DNA of 64,000 nt. Origin: Mucilaginibacter dorajii (GTDB lineage Bacteria; Bacteroidota; Bacteroidia; Sphingobacteriales; Sphingobacteriaceae). The stretch's first letter is position 1; every line of letters begins with the position of its first letter. The stretch covers positions 124,001 to 188,000 of the forward strand of contig NZ_JANTYS010000006.1 in assembly GCF_024808255.1 (NCBI RefSeq). The letters run 5' to 3'. The translations under genes and the position numbers were made by a program. The notes beneath the pieces were generated by a model. The model worked only from the letters and a program-made list of their open reading frames with translations. It did no database searches and had not been told where the DNA came from. Below, one piece after another: positions 45,201 to 53,172 of the stretch.

Positions 45201-45398
45201 GCGTCTATTGTCGGGAAAATTAAACTTTCAAGGTTAAGGGTATATGCCAGCGGGCAAAATTTGTGTGTGTTTACTCCATACAAAGGTTTGGATCCGGAAA
45301 TAGGCTCAAACAATCAAAATGTGTTTTTAACAGGTGTTGATCTGGGTAGGTATCCCCAGGCGCGTACCATTACGTTTGGCGTAAACGCAGAGTTTTAA
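42240..45398 (+). CDS. SusC/RagA-family TonB-linked outer-membrane transporter
   Basis: The 1052-residue protein is an outer-membrane channel that imports oligosaccharides with TonB energy. After a signal peptide (ending SAAVSAQ) comes the carboxypeptidase-D-like regulatory domain (IIKGTVTDEKGVTLPGVSIL, residues about 28-110), then the plug domain with VVVIGYGTQKRQDVNGAISS and the SusC signature ESIDVLKDASATAIYGSRGS, and a long beta-barrel ending in a terminal aromatic (GVNAEF). Length is usual for the family. It starts the xylan locus, with susD 13 bases downstream. Three LacI-type operators lie in its long upstream region. No ECF sigma or anti-sigma gene is adjacent. Confidence 0.96.
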   Translation: MAKCLRIVLLFMSLFISAAVSAQNQGAIIKGTVTDEKGVTLPGVSILVKGTNRSTVSDVNGNYSITIPAGGKILLFSFIGMQTKEIVVGDKLLISLSLQSTATALSDVVVIGYGTQKRQDVNGAISSVTAKDIADIPQVSVDQLLQGKASGVTITQNAGGPGSSTSVHIRGITSLSLSNEPLYVIDGVAISGDATNQSTSGRSQGIAANNGENAPSPLTFLNPADIESIDVLKDASATAIYGSRGSNGVIIITTKRGKSGAMKIGYTGDYGFQQQGKFLPMMNLKQYATLENALADNSGQNRRGEFANPDLLPEGTNWQKAIFRTAPTQSHQLSFSGAKDGNDYYISAGYVKQKGTVLGNDFDRYTIRANVNSQVKEWFRVGTNLSGARSFQNTSLSNNTGIIYTALLSAPDQAIYNADGSFAGPQAGQIGAQINPVAQALSIANNLARDNFNGNLYADLRFFKDLTLHSEVGGDINYTTANFFTPTYNYGPLYTNPTATLQEYYTNSTYWGWKEYLTYTHTFAKKHNLTVLAAHELINSVYHSNSAGVNGFLSNDLPALGLGTASTATIDEYIGNNDILESAFARAIYTFDNKYSLTATYRADRSSKFAQGHQTGYFPSFAVSWRLSDEAFMAGVKQVADNIKIRASYGETGNQNIPAYRYGSALNSVKTGLGTGFAIDKVPNPNLTWETALQFDAGVDFSLFGNRVDGTFDYFDKSAKNFLFQASLPAFLLGQTAEYSGTGVISAPFENGGKLSAKGFEFSLTSKNLVSGSFKWNTTLIFSHYTNKVISLYNGTPYISANVTTSFLNLPVTRTQPGTAVGEFFGYKAIGIFKTDAQLRNAPPQFAPRPVSNSSGGTWLGDVQYEDVNHDGKIDINDQTDLGNPNPKFTYGITNTFNYKGFDMSIFLNGSYGAKIFNVLNYQIASLGSLYQNQLASVANFWTPANPNSNIPRPSAGDNPNLYNSDRFIESGSFLRLQNVTVGYNLPASIVGKIKLSRLRVYASGQNLCVFTPYKGLDPEIGSNNQNVFLTGVDLGRYPQARTITFGVNAEF

Positions 45399-45411
45399 CC
45401 GATATAATCAA

Positions 45412-47079
45412 ATGAAAAAATCAAAATATTTTATAGGAATAGCTGTCATGACCAGTGTTGTGGCAACAAGCTGCAAAAAAGATTATTTTAGCCGTGCACC
45501 TAAAAGCCAGATCACCGTTGATAACTTTTATCAAACGGCCGATCAGGTGGCCGCCAGCACCAACGTTTTATACAGCGCGCCATGGTTTGGCTGGAGCGGT
45601 AAAGCAGGCTGGTCAATTGCTGATTTAAGCAGTGGCAACGCAAGGACGTACTCCAGTGATATCATCAACTTTCAGGATTATACCGTTACCGGTACCAATT
45701 TTGAAATCTCTGCCGCCTGGAACTCGCTGTATATCGAGGTAGCGCAGGCCAACGGTATCATCAACAACCTTCCTTCAAAGGTTCCTGCATCTGTAGATAA
45801 ATCTATTGTAAACAACGCTCTTGGCGAAGCACACCTATGGCGCGCGTTGGCCTATTTTCATTTGGTGCGGGTTTTTGGCCCGGTACCTATTATTGAAAAT
45901 ACATCCGACTATGTAACCAATTACCAGGTGCCCAGAAATCCGGTTGCCGATGTTTATAAATTCATTGTAAACGATTTGAAATTTGCTGAAGCAAACCTGA
46001 AAACTAATGTAAGGAGCGGTGTCGGTTCGGCAAACGCGCGCGTATCCAGTGGATCGGCCTCTGGTATGCTGGCAAAAGTGTACCTGTATATGCAGGACTA
46101 TGCTAATGCCAGGGCCGAAGCGGAGAAGGTAATTCAAAGCGGCGAGTTTAAACTTTACGGAGTAGACGTGCAAGGCAAAGCATTTGCCGATTTGTTCCTT
46201 ACGGCTAATAACAACAACGAGGAATCAATGATAGCCCTGCAATGGGCCACCAGCGGGCAGTATGGCTTGGGCAACCCATTCCAGGCGGCTGTAGCTTTTA
46301 ACAGTGTTATTACGGGTACAGGCGATGGTTACGGGCAGGCGGGGCCAACCTTTGATTTACAAGATCAATATGATCCGGCTGATTTACGTAGAAAAGCAAC
46401 TATTATGCTGCCCGGCGATAAATATCCGGAGATTAACCAGGCCAATGGCGGTTACACTTTACCCGCTGATGCCAGTAGCCAGGGAACACATGCCCAGGTA
46501 AAAAAATACGTTGTTGGCTCACCGGCAGATAATGGCGGCGTAGGCGGCAGGCAGGCATCTGCCAATAATACTTACATGCTGCGTTATGCCGATATGTACT
46601 TGATTGATGCGGAAGCCATCATGGCCGGCGCAACTACCAGTACAGATCCGGCAGCATTGGCGGCTATCAACACCATCCGCAAACGGGCTGGTTTAGGTAA
46701 CCTGTTATCTATTAAACGCTGGTATACTGTGCCTAACGCCAATATTGGCAAATATGGCCCTACTCCCAACGGTAATGTACCAACCACTCTCATTAAAGAT
46801 GATATCCTGGACGAACGCAGGCGGGAGTTTGCTTTTGAAGACGATTTCTTTTTCGATTTGATGCGACTTGATGGCTTTGATAAAACAAGTCACCCTAAAG
46901 CAATCGCTTATATGAAACAACAGGACAGGGGCACATCTGATAACAGTAATCCACCGGTGCGTTACGGAAACCAGTTTTTAACGGTAACTGATGCCAATCT
47001 GGTGTTCCCTATCCCGGCAACAGAAATTGCGGCCGATCCTAAACTTGCCGATCCTCCTGTTCCATACGTGTTTAAATAA
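45412..47079 (+). CDS. SusD/RagB-family surface glycan-binding lipoprotein
   Basis: The 555-residue lipoprotein forms the lid over the SusC barrel and binds the incoming glycan. The lipobox is in AVMTSVVATSCKKDYF (Cys near residue 21). SusD hallmarks are the TPR-rich first half (ALGEAHLWRALAYFHLVRVFG), GMLAKVYLYMQDYANARAEA, and the C-terminal RYADMYLIDAEAIM, ILDERRREFAFEDDFFFDLMR and VFPIPATEIAADP. It is translated 13 bases after susC and 12 bases before the next lipoprotein gene, so these three form a core operon. Confidence 0.96.
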   Translation: MKKSKYFIGIAVMTSVVATSCKKDYFSRAPKSQITVDNFYQTADQVAASTNVLYSAPWFGWSGKAGWSIADLSSGNARTYSSDIINFQDYTVTGTNFEISAAWNSLYIEVAQANGIINNLPSKVPASVDKSIVNNALGEAHLWRALAYFHLVRVFGPVPIIENTSDYVTNYQVPRNPVADVYKFIVNDLKFAEANLKTNVRSGVGSANARVSSGSASGMLAKVYLYMQDYANARAEAEKVIQSGEFKLYGVDVQGKAFADLFLTANNNNEESMIALQWATSGQYGLGNPFQAAVAFNSVITGTGDGYGQAGPTFDLQDQYDPADLRRKATIMLPGDKYPEINQANGGYTLPADASSQGTHAQVKKYVVGSPADNGGVGGRQASANNTYMLRYADMYLIDAEAIMAGATTSTDPAALAAINTIRKRAGLGNLLSIKRWYTVPNANIGKYGPTPNGNVPTTLIKDDILDERRREFAFEDDFFFDLMRLDGFDKTSHPKAIAYMKQQDRGTSDNSNPPVRYGNQFLTVTDANLVFPIPATEIAADPKLADPPVPYVFK

Positions 47080-47091
47080 AAACTTAAAAAG

Positions 47092-48249
47092 ATGAAAAGA
47101 AATTTTAGAATTTTATATCTCTTGTTGCCGGTATTGGCAATTATGGGCTTTGCATCCTGCAAAAAGGATGATGCGGGTGGTAAAGGTGCGCCTACTGTAA
47201 CCAGGGTGCGCTATTTAAGCAAATCTGATACCATCAAGGATGTTGTTCACCGGGTAAACCTCGATTCGAGCCAGGTTTATGACGATCACCGGATTGTACC
47301 GTTTGATTCAACTGCTACCCAAGGACGCTTGGGCACGCAATATGCTATCCTGGGTACCAACCTGCTTACGGCCATGTCGGTATCGTTTAACGGAGTAGCC
47401 GTATATTTTAACCCGGCGTTGGTTACTGATAACAGTATTATTGTAAGTATCCCATCTAATACCTCTACCGTACAGGTGCCGTTTGGACCTACGCAGAGTA
47501 ACAAGATCACTGTTGTAACCAAATATGGCAAAGTCGATTTTAATTTCAGCATAGCGCAGCCACCTGCGGTTATCAGTAGCTTTTCGCCCCTGTTTGGTGG
47601 CGAGGGCGATATTGTTACCATTACGGGAACCATATTCAACTCAGTTTCCGGGGTGAAATTTGATGATACCCCTGCCCAGATTGTAGGCACGCCAACGCCA
47701 ACTTCTATCCAGGTGAAAGTACCTGCCGGTGTTGCATCGGCACACATCTTTGTGACTACGCCTGGCGGAACGGCAAAATCTGCCGCGTCATTCGGGTTTA
47801 AATACACAGTTTATGATGATGTATTGGCAACAGGATGGGGCGGTCAGGGCAGCGGCGGCTATGATGGTTACAACAGTAACAGGAATTACAAAGATGGAAC
47901 ACACCCCAAACGCGGTACGGCGGATATTGCTGTTGAATATACCAACGCATATGGCGCCCTTCAATTAGGTTACGGTGGTGCTACGGTATTAGATGTTAAA
48001 AAGCTTGGTTTTACCAGTCTTAAGTTCTCCGTATACGGCGGTGCGGGTGTGGCAGCCGGTGCAAGGTTACAGGTGGTTATCAATGGCTCTTATGGTACAG
48101 CCAGCCTGGTTACTATTACTCCGGGCGCGTATGGCGACTTTACAATCCCATTAAGCTCACTCGGAAATCCTGCTACCATATCAGAAATTGTAATTCAGAG
48201 CTATGGTGGTACAGACACCATCTATGTAGATGATATCGGGTTTATTTAA
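47092..48249 (+). CDS. IPT/TIG-domain surface lipoprotein, probable glycan-binding protein
   Basis: The 385-residue product has a lipoprotein signal (LPVLAIMGFASCKKDDAGG, Cys near residue 23). Two IPT/TIG immunoglobulin-like domains are suggested by GRLGTQYAILGTNLLTAMSV and FSPLFGGEGDIVTITGTIFN, and the C-terminal 140 residues look like a carbohydrate-binding beta-sandwich (GWGGQGSGGYDGYNSN, YVDDIGFI end). In position it corresponds to SusE/SusF-type surface glycan-binding proteins. A direct role in holding xylan at the surface is inferred from context. A terminator-like hairpin follows at 48280-48308. Confidence 0.88.
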   Translation: MKRNFRILYLLLPVLAIMGFASCKKDDAGGKGAPTVTRVRYLSKSDTIKDVVHRVNLDSSQVYDDHRIVPFDSTATQGRLGTQYAILGTNLLTAMSVSFNGVAVYFNPALVTDNSIIVSIPSNTSTVQVPFGPTQSNKITVVTKYGKVDFNFSIAQPPAVISSFSPLFGGEGDIVTITGTIFNSVSGVKFDDTPAQIVGTPTPTSIQVKVPAGVASAHIFVTTPGGTAKSAASFGFKYTVYDDVLATGWGGQGSGGYDGYNSNRNYKDGTHPKRGTADIAVEYTNAYGALQLGYGGATVLDVKKLGFTSLKFSVYGGAGVAAGARLQVVINGSYGTASLVTITPGAYGDFTIPLSSLGNPATISEIVIQSYGGTDTIYVDDIGFI

Positions 48250-48279
48250 TAGCCTGGTTTATACAATTGATTTTGGAAT

Positions 48280-48308
48280 ACAAGCGCCGCCGCGAGGGGG
48301 GCGCTTGT
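48280..48308 (+). terminator. Hairpin between the binding-protein gene and the xylanase gene
   Basis: ACAAGCGCC (48280-48288) pairs with GGCGCTTGT (48300-48308), followed by TTTTTTACC. It may end or attenuate the susCD transcript, so the core would be expressed more strongly than the downstream enzymes. Confidence 0.75.
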
Positions 48309-48371
48309 TTTTTACCTTCTGTTTAAAATTCCGGTCAACCAGTCCAATTGTACTTTTAATACTACCATTCA

Positions 48372-50042
48372 ATGAATAACAAAGTACTTACACAGGTGGC
48401 AGTCGCTGTTTTTGCAGCGCTTGCTTTAGCTGTATCTTCCTGTAAAAAAGACGCTGTACCGCACATAAACAATCCGGATACGGTAAAAAATATTTCGACT
48501 AAGCCCGATACCACCGGGACCCTTATCGGTAACACCGGGGCGGCTTTTCCAAACATGGGCCTTGCCGTACTTTATGGAACCATGTCATCTAACCCTGCTT
48601 ACGTGGCTATCGTAAAGCGCGAAGCTAATTATGTCACTTTCGGTAACGAACTGAAAAATGCATCCATTGTAAAAAACGATGGTAGCTTTGATTATACAAC
48701 AGCAGATGCGTTATTGACCATTTGTACTAATAACGGACTAAGCGTATTCGGCCATACGCTATGTTGGTATTCGCAGCAAAACGCTGTTTATTTAAACGGC
48801 TTGATATCGGCACTAAACAAACCGGTTACAGGGGCACCAAAGCCGGCAAACCTGCTTAGTAACGGCGATTTTGAAGGAGGCACGGGATTGTCATTCACTG
48901 GCTGGACTAACCTTACAGGCGGCAGTGCAACCGGATCTTTTAACTCAGTTATTGATGATAACGATGGCGGCTCCAGGGCTATGCAGGTAGCGGTCACTAT
49001 GCCTGGCGCTAATGCTTACGACATACAGTCAATTGGTACAGTATTTACCACTACAGTTGGCAAAACCTACCAGGTTTCTGCATCCATTAAATCGTCAGGA
49101 ATGGGTACTGTGCGTATGGTGATGCAAAATACGGCCTACCAGCAAACCGATCTTAAAACAAAACCCGGTTGGGCAACCTACACCTGGAATGTGACGATTA
49201 CCGAAGCATCGCCGATATTAAGATTTAATTTCCCTGACGCGGGTGTTTATGTGATTGACAATGTTACCGTTGTTGATCCTTCAACCGGCTCCTATGTGCC
49301 GCCAACAAAGGCACAGGCTGCAGCAGTTATTGATACCGCGCTTAAAACCTTTATTACTGCAACTGTTAAACGTTATAAAGGTAAGATCAAAGCCTGGGAT
49401 GTGGTGAACGAGCCCATGTCTGACGGTAACGGCTCTCTTCGCGATAGTGCCAATTACACCATATCGGCAGCTAATACAGGTAACCAATTCTTATGGGCCA
49501 ATTACCTGGGCCGCGCATTTGCGTTAAAAGCCTTTCAATATGCCAAAGCAGCCGATGCAAACGCCCTGTTGTTTATCAACGAATATAACCTGGAATATAA
49601 TTTCAAGCTCGATTCATTGATTGGTTATGTGAAAGAGCTAAAAACTAAAGGTGCCCAGATTGATGGTATAGGTACCCAGATGCATATTAACCTGCAAACT
49701 ACCCAGGCCAGCATTGATAATGAATTTGTAAAGCTGGCTGCAACCGGTTTATTAGTGCGTGTTTCTGAATTGGATGTTACCATGAACAGTAGTAAAAGCG
49801 CGTCATTTAGTCCCACGGCAAGTCAGTTGGCATCGCAGGCGGCCATGTATAAATATGTTGTACAGTCGTATCTGAAAAATGTCCCTAAAGCACAGCGTTT
49901 TGGGATCACCGTTTGGGGGCTTACCGATAATGAAAGCTGGCTCAATAGCCCATCAGCGCCAGATTACCCGCTCTTGTTTAACCAAAACCTATCGAAAAAA
50001 GCAGGGTATTATGGCTTTTTGGAAGCCTTGAAGGGTATTTAG
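48372..50042 (+). CDS. GH10 endo-1,4-beta-xylanase with an inserted carbohydrate-binding module
   Basis: The 556-residue lipoprotein (LALAVSSCKKD lipobox) is probably surface exposed and cuts xylan chains internally. The GH10 barrel begins at about residue 55 (NYVTFGNELKNASIVKND, VFGHTLCWYSQQ), is interrupted at about residues 160-308 by a CBM4/9-like beta-sandwich (NLLSNGDFEGG ... VYVIDNVTVVDPS), and resumes with AWDVVNEPMSDG, where Glu347 is the acid/base. The nucleophile Glu466 is in VRVSELDVTM, and the last barrel strand includes FGITVWGLTDNESW. This interrupted layout is known for xylanases of Bacteroidota. It follows the surface binding-protein gene after a terminator-like hairpin. Confidence 0.94.
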   Translation: MNNKVLTQVAVAVFAALALAVSSCKKDAVPHINNPDTVKNISTKPDTTGTLIGNTGAAFPNMGLAVLYGTMSSNPAYVAIVKREANYVTFGNELKNASIVKNDGSFDYTTADALLTICTNNGLSVFGHTLCWYSQQNAVYLNGLISALNKPVTGAPKPANLLSNGDFEGGTGLSFTGWTNLTGGSATGSFNSVIDDNDGGSRAMQVAVTMPGANAYDIQSIGTVFTTTVGKTYQVSASIKSSGMGTVRMVMQNTAYQQTDLKTKPGWATYTWNVTITEASPILRFNFPDAGVYVIDNVTVVDPSTGSYVPPTKAQAAAVIDTALKTFITATVKRYKGKIKAWDVVNEPMSDGNGSLRDSANYTISAANTGNQFLWANYLGRAFALKAFQYAKAADANALLFINEYNLEYNFKLDSLIGYVKELKTKGAQIDGIGTQMHINLQTTQASIDNEFVKLAATGLLVRVSELDVTMNSSKSASFSPTASQLASQAAMYKYVVQSYLKNVPKAQRFGITVWGLTDNESWLNSPSAPDYPLLFNQNLSKKAGYYGFLEALKGI

Positions 50043-50091
50043 TAAAGGGAAGAATAACGAACGAGTAAACGATAATCAAATTGATGGCCTA

Positions 50092-50616
50092 ATGATCAAA
50101 GCTGTAGCCGGGGATAAGGATTTAGTGATTGGCCTGCTTCAACAGGCCGGTGAAGGGCTAAGCAGTCATCTGTTTAAAAATAAGCAACAGCAGGAGTTGT
50201 TATTATCACACCTGTTTGATCTGTATTTTTATGTGGGCGAAATATGGTTATCAGATAACAGGAGAGCTTGCGCGCTGATCATGCAGCCGGGATTGTCGCT
50301 ATTAAACGGTAAATCTATAGGGCAGTTGATTAAACTCTTTTTGTCTGAAGTTGGCAGAACTGTGCTCGATGAAGTATGGCACCAGTTAAGCAGGGGAGGG
50401 CAGTTAAAAATCATAAATAAAATAACCTATATCCGATGGATCTGTGTCGATCCGTTATTTCGGCGACGCGGAACAGGAAGCGGTTTGTTGGGCAGGATAT
50501 TGGAAAAAGCAGCGGTACAAAACAGGACTGTTTATGCTGAAACCGCTGCCGTAAAAAGCTTGGATTGGTTGGAACGGTTTGGTTTTGAAGGTTACGATGT
50601 GCTTGATGATCAGTAA
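50092..50616 (+). CDS. GNAT-family N-acetyltransferase-like protein
   Basis: The 174-residue protein has no signal peptide, so it is cytoplasmic. The acetyl-CoA motif A is YIRWICVDPLFRRRGTGSGL at about residues 118-137 (R/Q-x-x-G-x-G/A type: RRRGTGSG), followed by LGRILEKAA and the motif B strand LDWLERFGFEGYDV. The target is unknown. It lies between the xylanase and the glucuronoyl esterase genes in the same direction, 49 bases after the xylanase stop. Such a gene is not a usual part of xylan loci; it might acetylate a sugar or protein, or be a bystander. Confidence 0.8.
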   Translation: MIKAVAGDKDLVIGLLQQAGEGLSSHLFKNKQQQELLLSHLFDLYFYVGEIWLSDNRRACALIMQPGLSLLNGKSIGQLIKLFLSEVGRTVLDEVWHQLSRGGQLKIINKITYIRWICVDPLFRRRGTGSGLLGRILEKAAVQNRTVYAETAAVKSLDWLERFGFEGYDVLDDQ

Positions 50617-50709
50617 TTAAGAAACGTAACTTTCCTGCTCAAACGAAGCTTTAGCCAAAAGGCCTTAACTAAATATAAATCGGATCATAAACCTTAAAAT
50701 AGAGAAGAA

Positions 50710-52227
50710 ATGAAACACACGGTTTTTCTTTTTTTGATGGCCTTATCAGTTACCGCAGGTGCCCAAAATGCCGCGCCTGTTAATTTTACTGCCGATGAGG
50801 ATCATCACAATATGATGGTTCAATTAGGTATTAAAATACTGCGTAATGGTCCCAGCGGCGATGATGCCGCACCCAACCATGCCAATTACGACCAGGCCCT
50901 TGCCAATCCTTATCCTAACCTGCCCGATGCGTTAATTTTGAAAAACGGTAAAAAAGTGACCACAGCCCAGGCATGGTGGCAACAGCGCCGACCGGAGATT
51001 GTAGAAGATATGGAACGCGAGGTTTATGGGCGAATCCCTGTTAATATGCCTAAAGTGAGCTGGACAACCAAGATTACCGATAAAGAACGTGTGGGCTTTT
51101 ACCCGGTAATTGCCAGGCAGCTTATTGGTCATGTAGATAATACCGCCTATCCGTTAATCAACGTAAATATTGAAATGACACTGGTATTGCCTGCAAACGC
51201 TAAAGGCCCTGTGCCGGTGTTAATGATGTTTGCCCGTAGCGTTCTGCCTGCGCCTGCCCAGCCACCGGCTGCCGATCTGGAAAAGATTAACAGCGCCATC
51301 AAAGATTTATTAGTGAAAGAACATCCCGAATTGAAAAGTATATTTGAACAATATCCGGCCTATAACCCGGTTTCGGAGCAATCGCCTTTTGGTCCCGGCG
51401 GCTTTCCGGTTGCAAAAGGTGACCCGCCCACTGCCGTACAGCTTATAGCCAACGGATGGGGGTATATACTTATTGATCCGGCATCTATACAGGCCGATAA
51501 TGCAGAAGGATTAACCAAAGGAATCATTGGCCTGGTAAATAAAGGGCAGCCACGTAAACCGGATGATTGGGGAGCTTTACGTGCCTGGTCATGGGGCGCG
51601 GCAAGGGCTTTGGATTACCTCGAAACTGTACCCGCTGTCGATGCCAGGCATGTGGGGATTGAAGGTGTATCCCGTTATGGCAAAGCCGCCCTGGTTACAC
51701 TTGCTTTTGAACAACGCTTTGCAATGGGGCTTATCGGTTCATCGGGCGAGGGCGGTGCTAAATTACACCGGCGCAATTTTGGCGAAGCTGTTGAGAGCCT
51801 TACCGGTGGTGAGTATTATTGGATGGCGGGTAATTTTATGAAGTATGGCGCTGCTGAAGCAAGCTTTGGCCCTAAAACGGCTAATGATCTCCCTGTAGAT
51901 GCACATGAATTAATCGCCTTATGCGCGCCGAGATTAACCTTTATAAGTTATGGCATTCCCGAACAGGGTGATGCGCGTTGGCTGGATCAGCAGGGGAGTT
52001 ACATGGCTACTGTAGCGGCAGGCCCGATTTTTAAGCTGCTTGGTGTTAAGGACCTGGGCATAACAGATGATTATAAAATCGCAAAGATGCCGCCCGTAAA
52101 TACAGGGTTGCTTGATGGTCAGTTGGCCTGGCGTCAGCACGACGGTGGCCATACCGACGCACCCAATGTGAAATATTTTATAGCCTGGGCCAATAAGTTC
52201 ATACATGATAAATCAGTCAATAAATAA
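50710..52227 (+). CDS. CE15-like glucuronoyl esterase
   Basis: The 505-residue exported protein (signal MKHTVFLFLMALSVTAGAQ) is an alpha/beta-hydrolase. The nucleophile elbow GVSRYGKAALVTLAFEQRF (Ser321) is the CE15 signature G-x-S-R-x-G-K, and the catalytic His481 is in RQHDGGHTDAPN; the conserved RRNFGEAVESL segment also fits this family. CE15 enzymes cleave esters between 4-O-methylglucuronate on xylan and lignin alcohols. Its placement with GH115 and GH10 makes this role convincing. The stop lies 16 bases before the next ATG used here. Confidence 0.9.
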   Translation: MKHTVFLFLMALSVTAGAQNAAPVNFTADEDHHNMMVQLGIKILRNGPSGDDAAPNHANYDQALANPYPNLPDALILKNGKKVTTAQAWWQQRRPEIVEDMEREVYGRIPVNMPKVSWTTKITDKERVGFYPVIARQLIGHVDNTAYPLINVNIEMTLVLPANAKGPVPVLMMFARSVLPAPAQPPAADLEKINSAIKDLLVKEHPELKSIFEQYPAYNPVSEQSPFGPGGFPVAKGDPPTAVQLIANGWGYILIDPASIQADNAEGLTKGIIGLVNKGQPRKPDDWGALRAWSWGAARALDYLETVPAVDARHVGIEGVSRYGKAALVTLAFEQRFAMGLIGSSGEGGAKLHRRNFGEAVESLTGGEYYWMAGNFMKYGAAEASFGPKTANDLPVDAHELIALCAPRLTFISYGIPEQGDARWLDQQGSYMATVAAGPIFKLLGVKDLGITDDYKIAKMPPVNTGLLDGQLAWRQHDGGHTDAPNVKYFIAWANKFIHDKSVNK

Positions 52228-52243
52228 TCAAACTAATCAGTAT

Positions 52244-53053
52244 ATGAAATGCAAGAACTTACACTTACTGCTGTTGTTAGTTACGGTTATCAGCGTAGTT
52301 ACACTAAAAGCACAAACTCCAGCTCGTCCCTGGAATAATAAAGAATGCGCTGTGGTTTTAACGTACGATGACGCGATAGATGCCGATCTGGACAATGTGG
52401 CCCTCGTGTTAGATTCTTTAAAGTTGAAGGGAACGTTTTATCTCATAGGCTCATCGCCTGTTGTTACCAACCGGATGAATGAATGGCGCAAATTAGCCGC
52501 CCGTGGTAATGAGTTAGGGAACCATTCTTTATATCATCCTTGTGATGGCAGTTTGCCAGGAAGAGGTTTTGTTACCGCCGAAACGGATTTGAGTAAGTAT
52601 ACTGTTAGCAGGGCGGTAAAAGAGATCAGAACAACCAACACGCTGCTTACCGCGCTGGATGGTAAAACAGAAAGGACATTTGCCTACCCATGCGGCGATC
52701 TGCAAATTGGCAATCAACGCTTTTATGATGAACTAAAAAAAGATTTTGTGGCTGCCCGTGGCGTAAATGCAGGGCTGCAAATGGCAAAACAGGTTAATCT
52801 TGATAATGTAGATTGTTTTATGATCAATGGCCAATCGGCCGATTATATGATTGATTTGGTTGAAAAGGCAAAGCAATCGCACACCTTGTTGGTTTTCCTT
52901 TTTCATGGCGTAGGGGGCGGGCATAATATCAATGTAAGTCTTGATGCGCATAGCAAGCTTTTACACTATTTAAAGGCTAACGAAAAAACAATATGGGTTG
53001 CGCCAATGGTTAACGTAGCCCGTTATATAAAAAAGATACAAGCAGGTAATTAA
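52244..53053 (+). CDS. Exported NodB-domain polysaccharide deacetylase (CE4-like)
   Basis: The product has about 269 residues. It has a signal peptide (MKCKNLHLLLLLVTVISVVT), and ATG 52244 is chosen because the alternative ATG at 52205 would overlap the upstream gene and put 13 hydrophilic residues before it. The NodB fold is seen in VVLTYDDAIDADLDN (metal Asp), GNHSLYHP (H-S-x-x-H metal ligands), the FAYPCGDL segment and LLVFLFHGVGGGHN. Family members remove acetyl groups from xylan, chitin or peptidoglycan; the locus favours acetylxylan. No lipobox is present. Confidence 0.88.
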   Translation: MKCKNLHLLLLLVTVISVVTLKAQTPARPWNNKECAVVLTYDDAIDADLDNVALVLDSLKLKGTFYLIGSSPVVTNRMNEWRKLAARGNELGNHSLYHPCDGSLPGRGFVTAETDLSKYTVSRAVKEIRTTNTLLTALDGKTERTFAYPCGDLQIGNQRFYDELKKDFVAARGVNAGLQMAKQVNLDNVDCFMINGQSADYMIDLVEKAKQSHTLLVFLFHGVGGGHNINVSLDAHSKLLHYLKANEKTIWVAPMVNVARYIKKIQAGN

Positions 53054-53071
53054 GCCAAATTTTATTATATT

Positions 53072-53083
53072 GCAATCGATTGC
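53072..53083. promoter_or_regulatory. LacI-type operator upstream of the GH43 gene
   Basis: GCAATCGATTGC is a perfect twelve-base palindrome, about 90 bases before the GH43 start codon. It is the best copy of the motif in the window. Confidence 0.75.
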
Positions 53084-53172
53084 GTAAGTGCGATCATTGC
53101 CAAATAAACTGTAAATAGGTATAGCTGCTCAAAGCGAAGCCTTCATTGAAAAAAAACATTAATAACCATAAA

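Noticed and set aside
52205..52243. Upstream ATG for the CE4-like gene
   Set aside because: It overlaps the CE15 gene by 23 bases and places 13 hydrophilic residues before the signal peptide.
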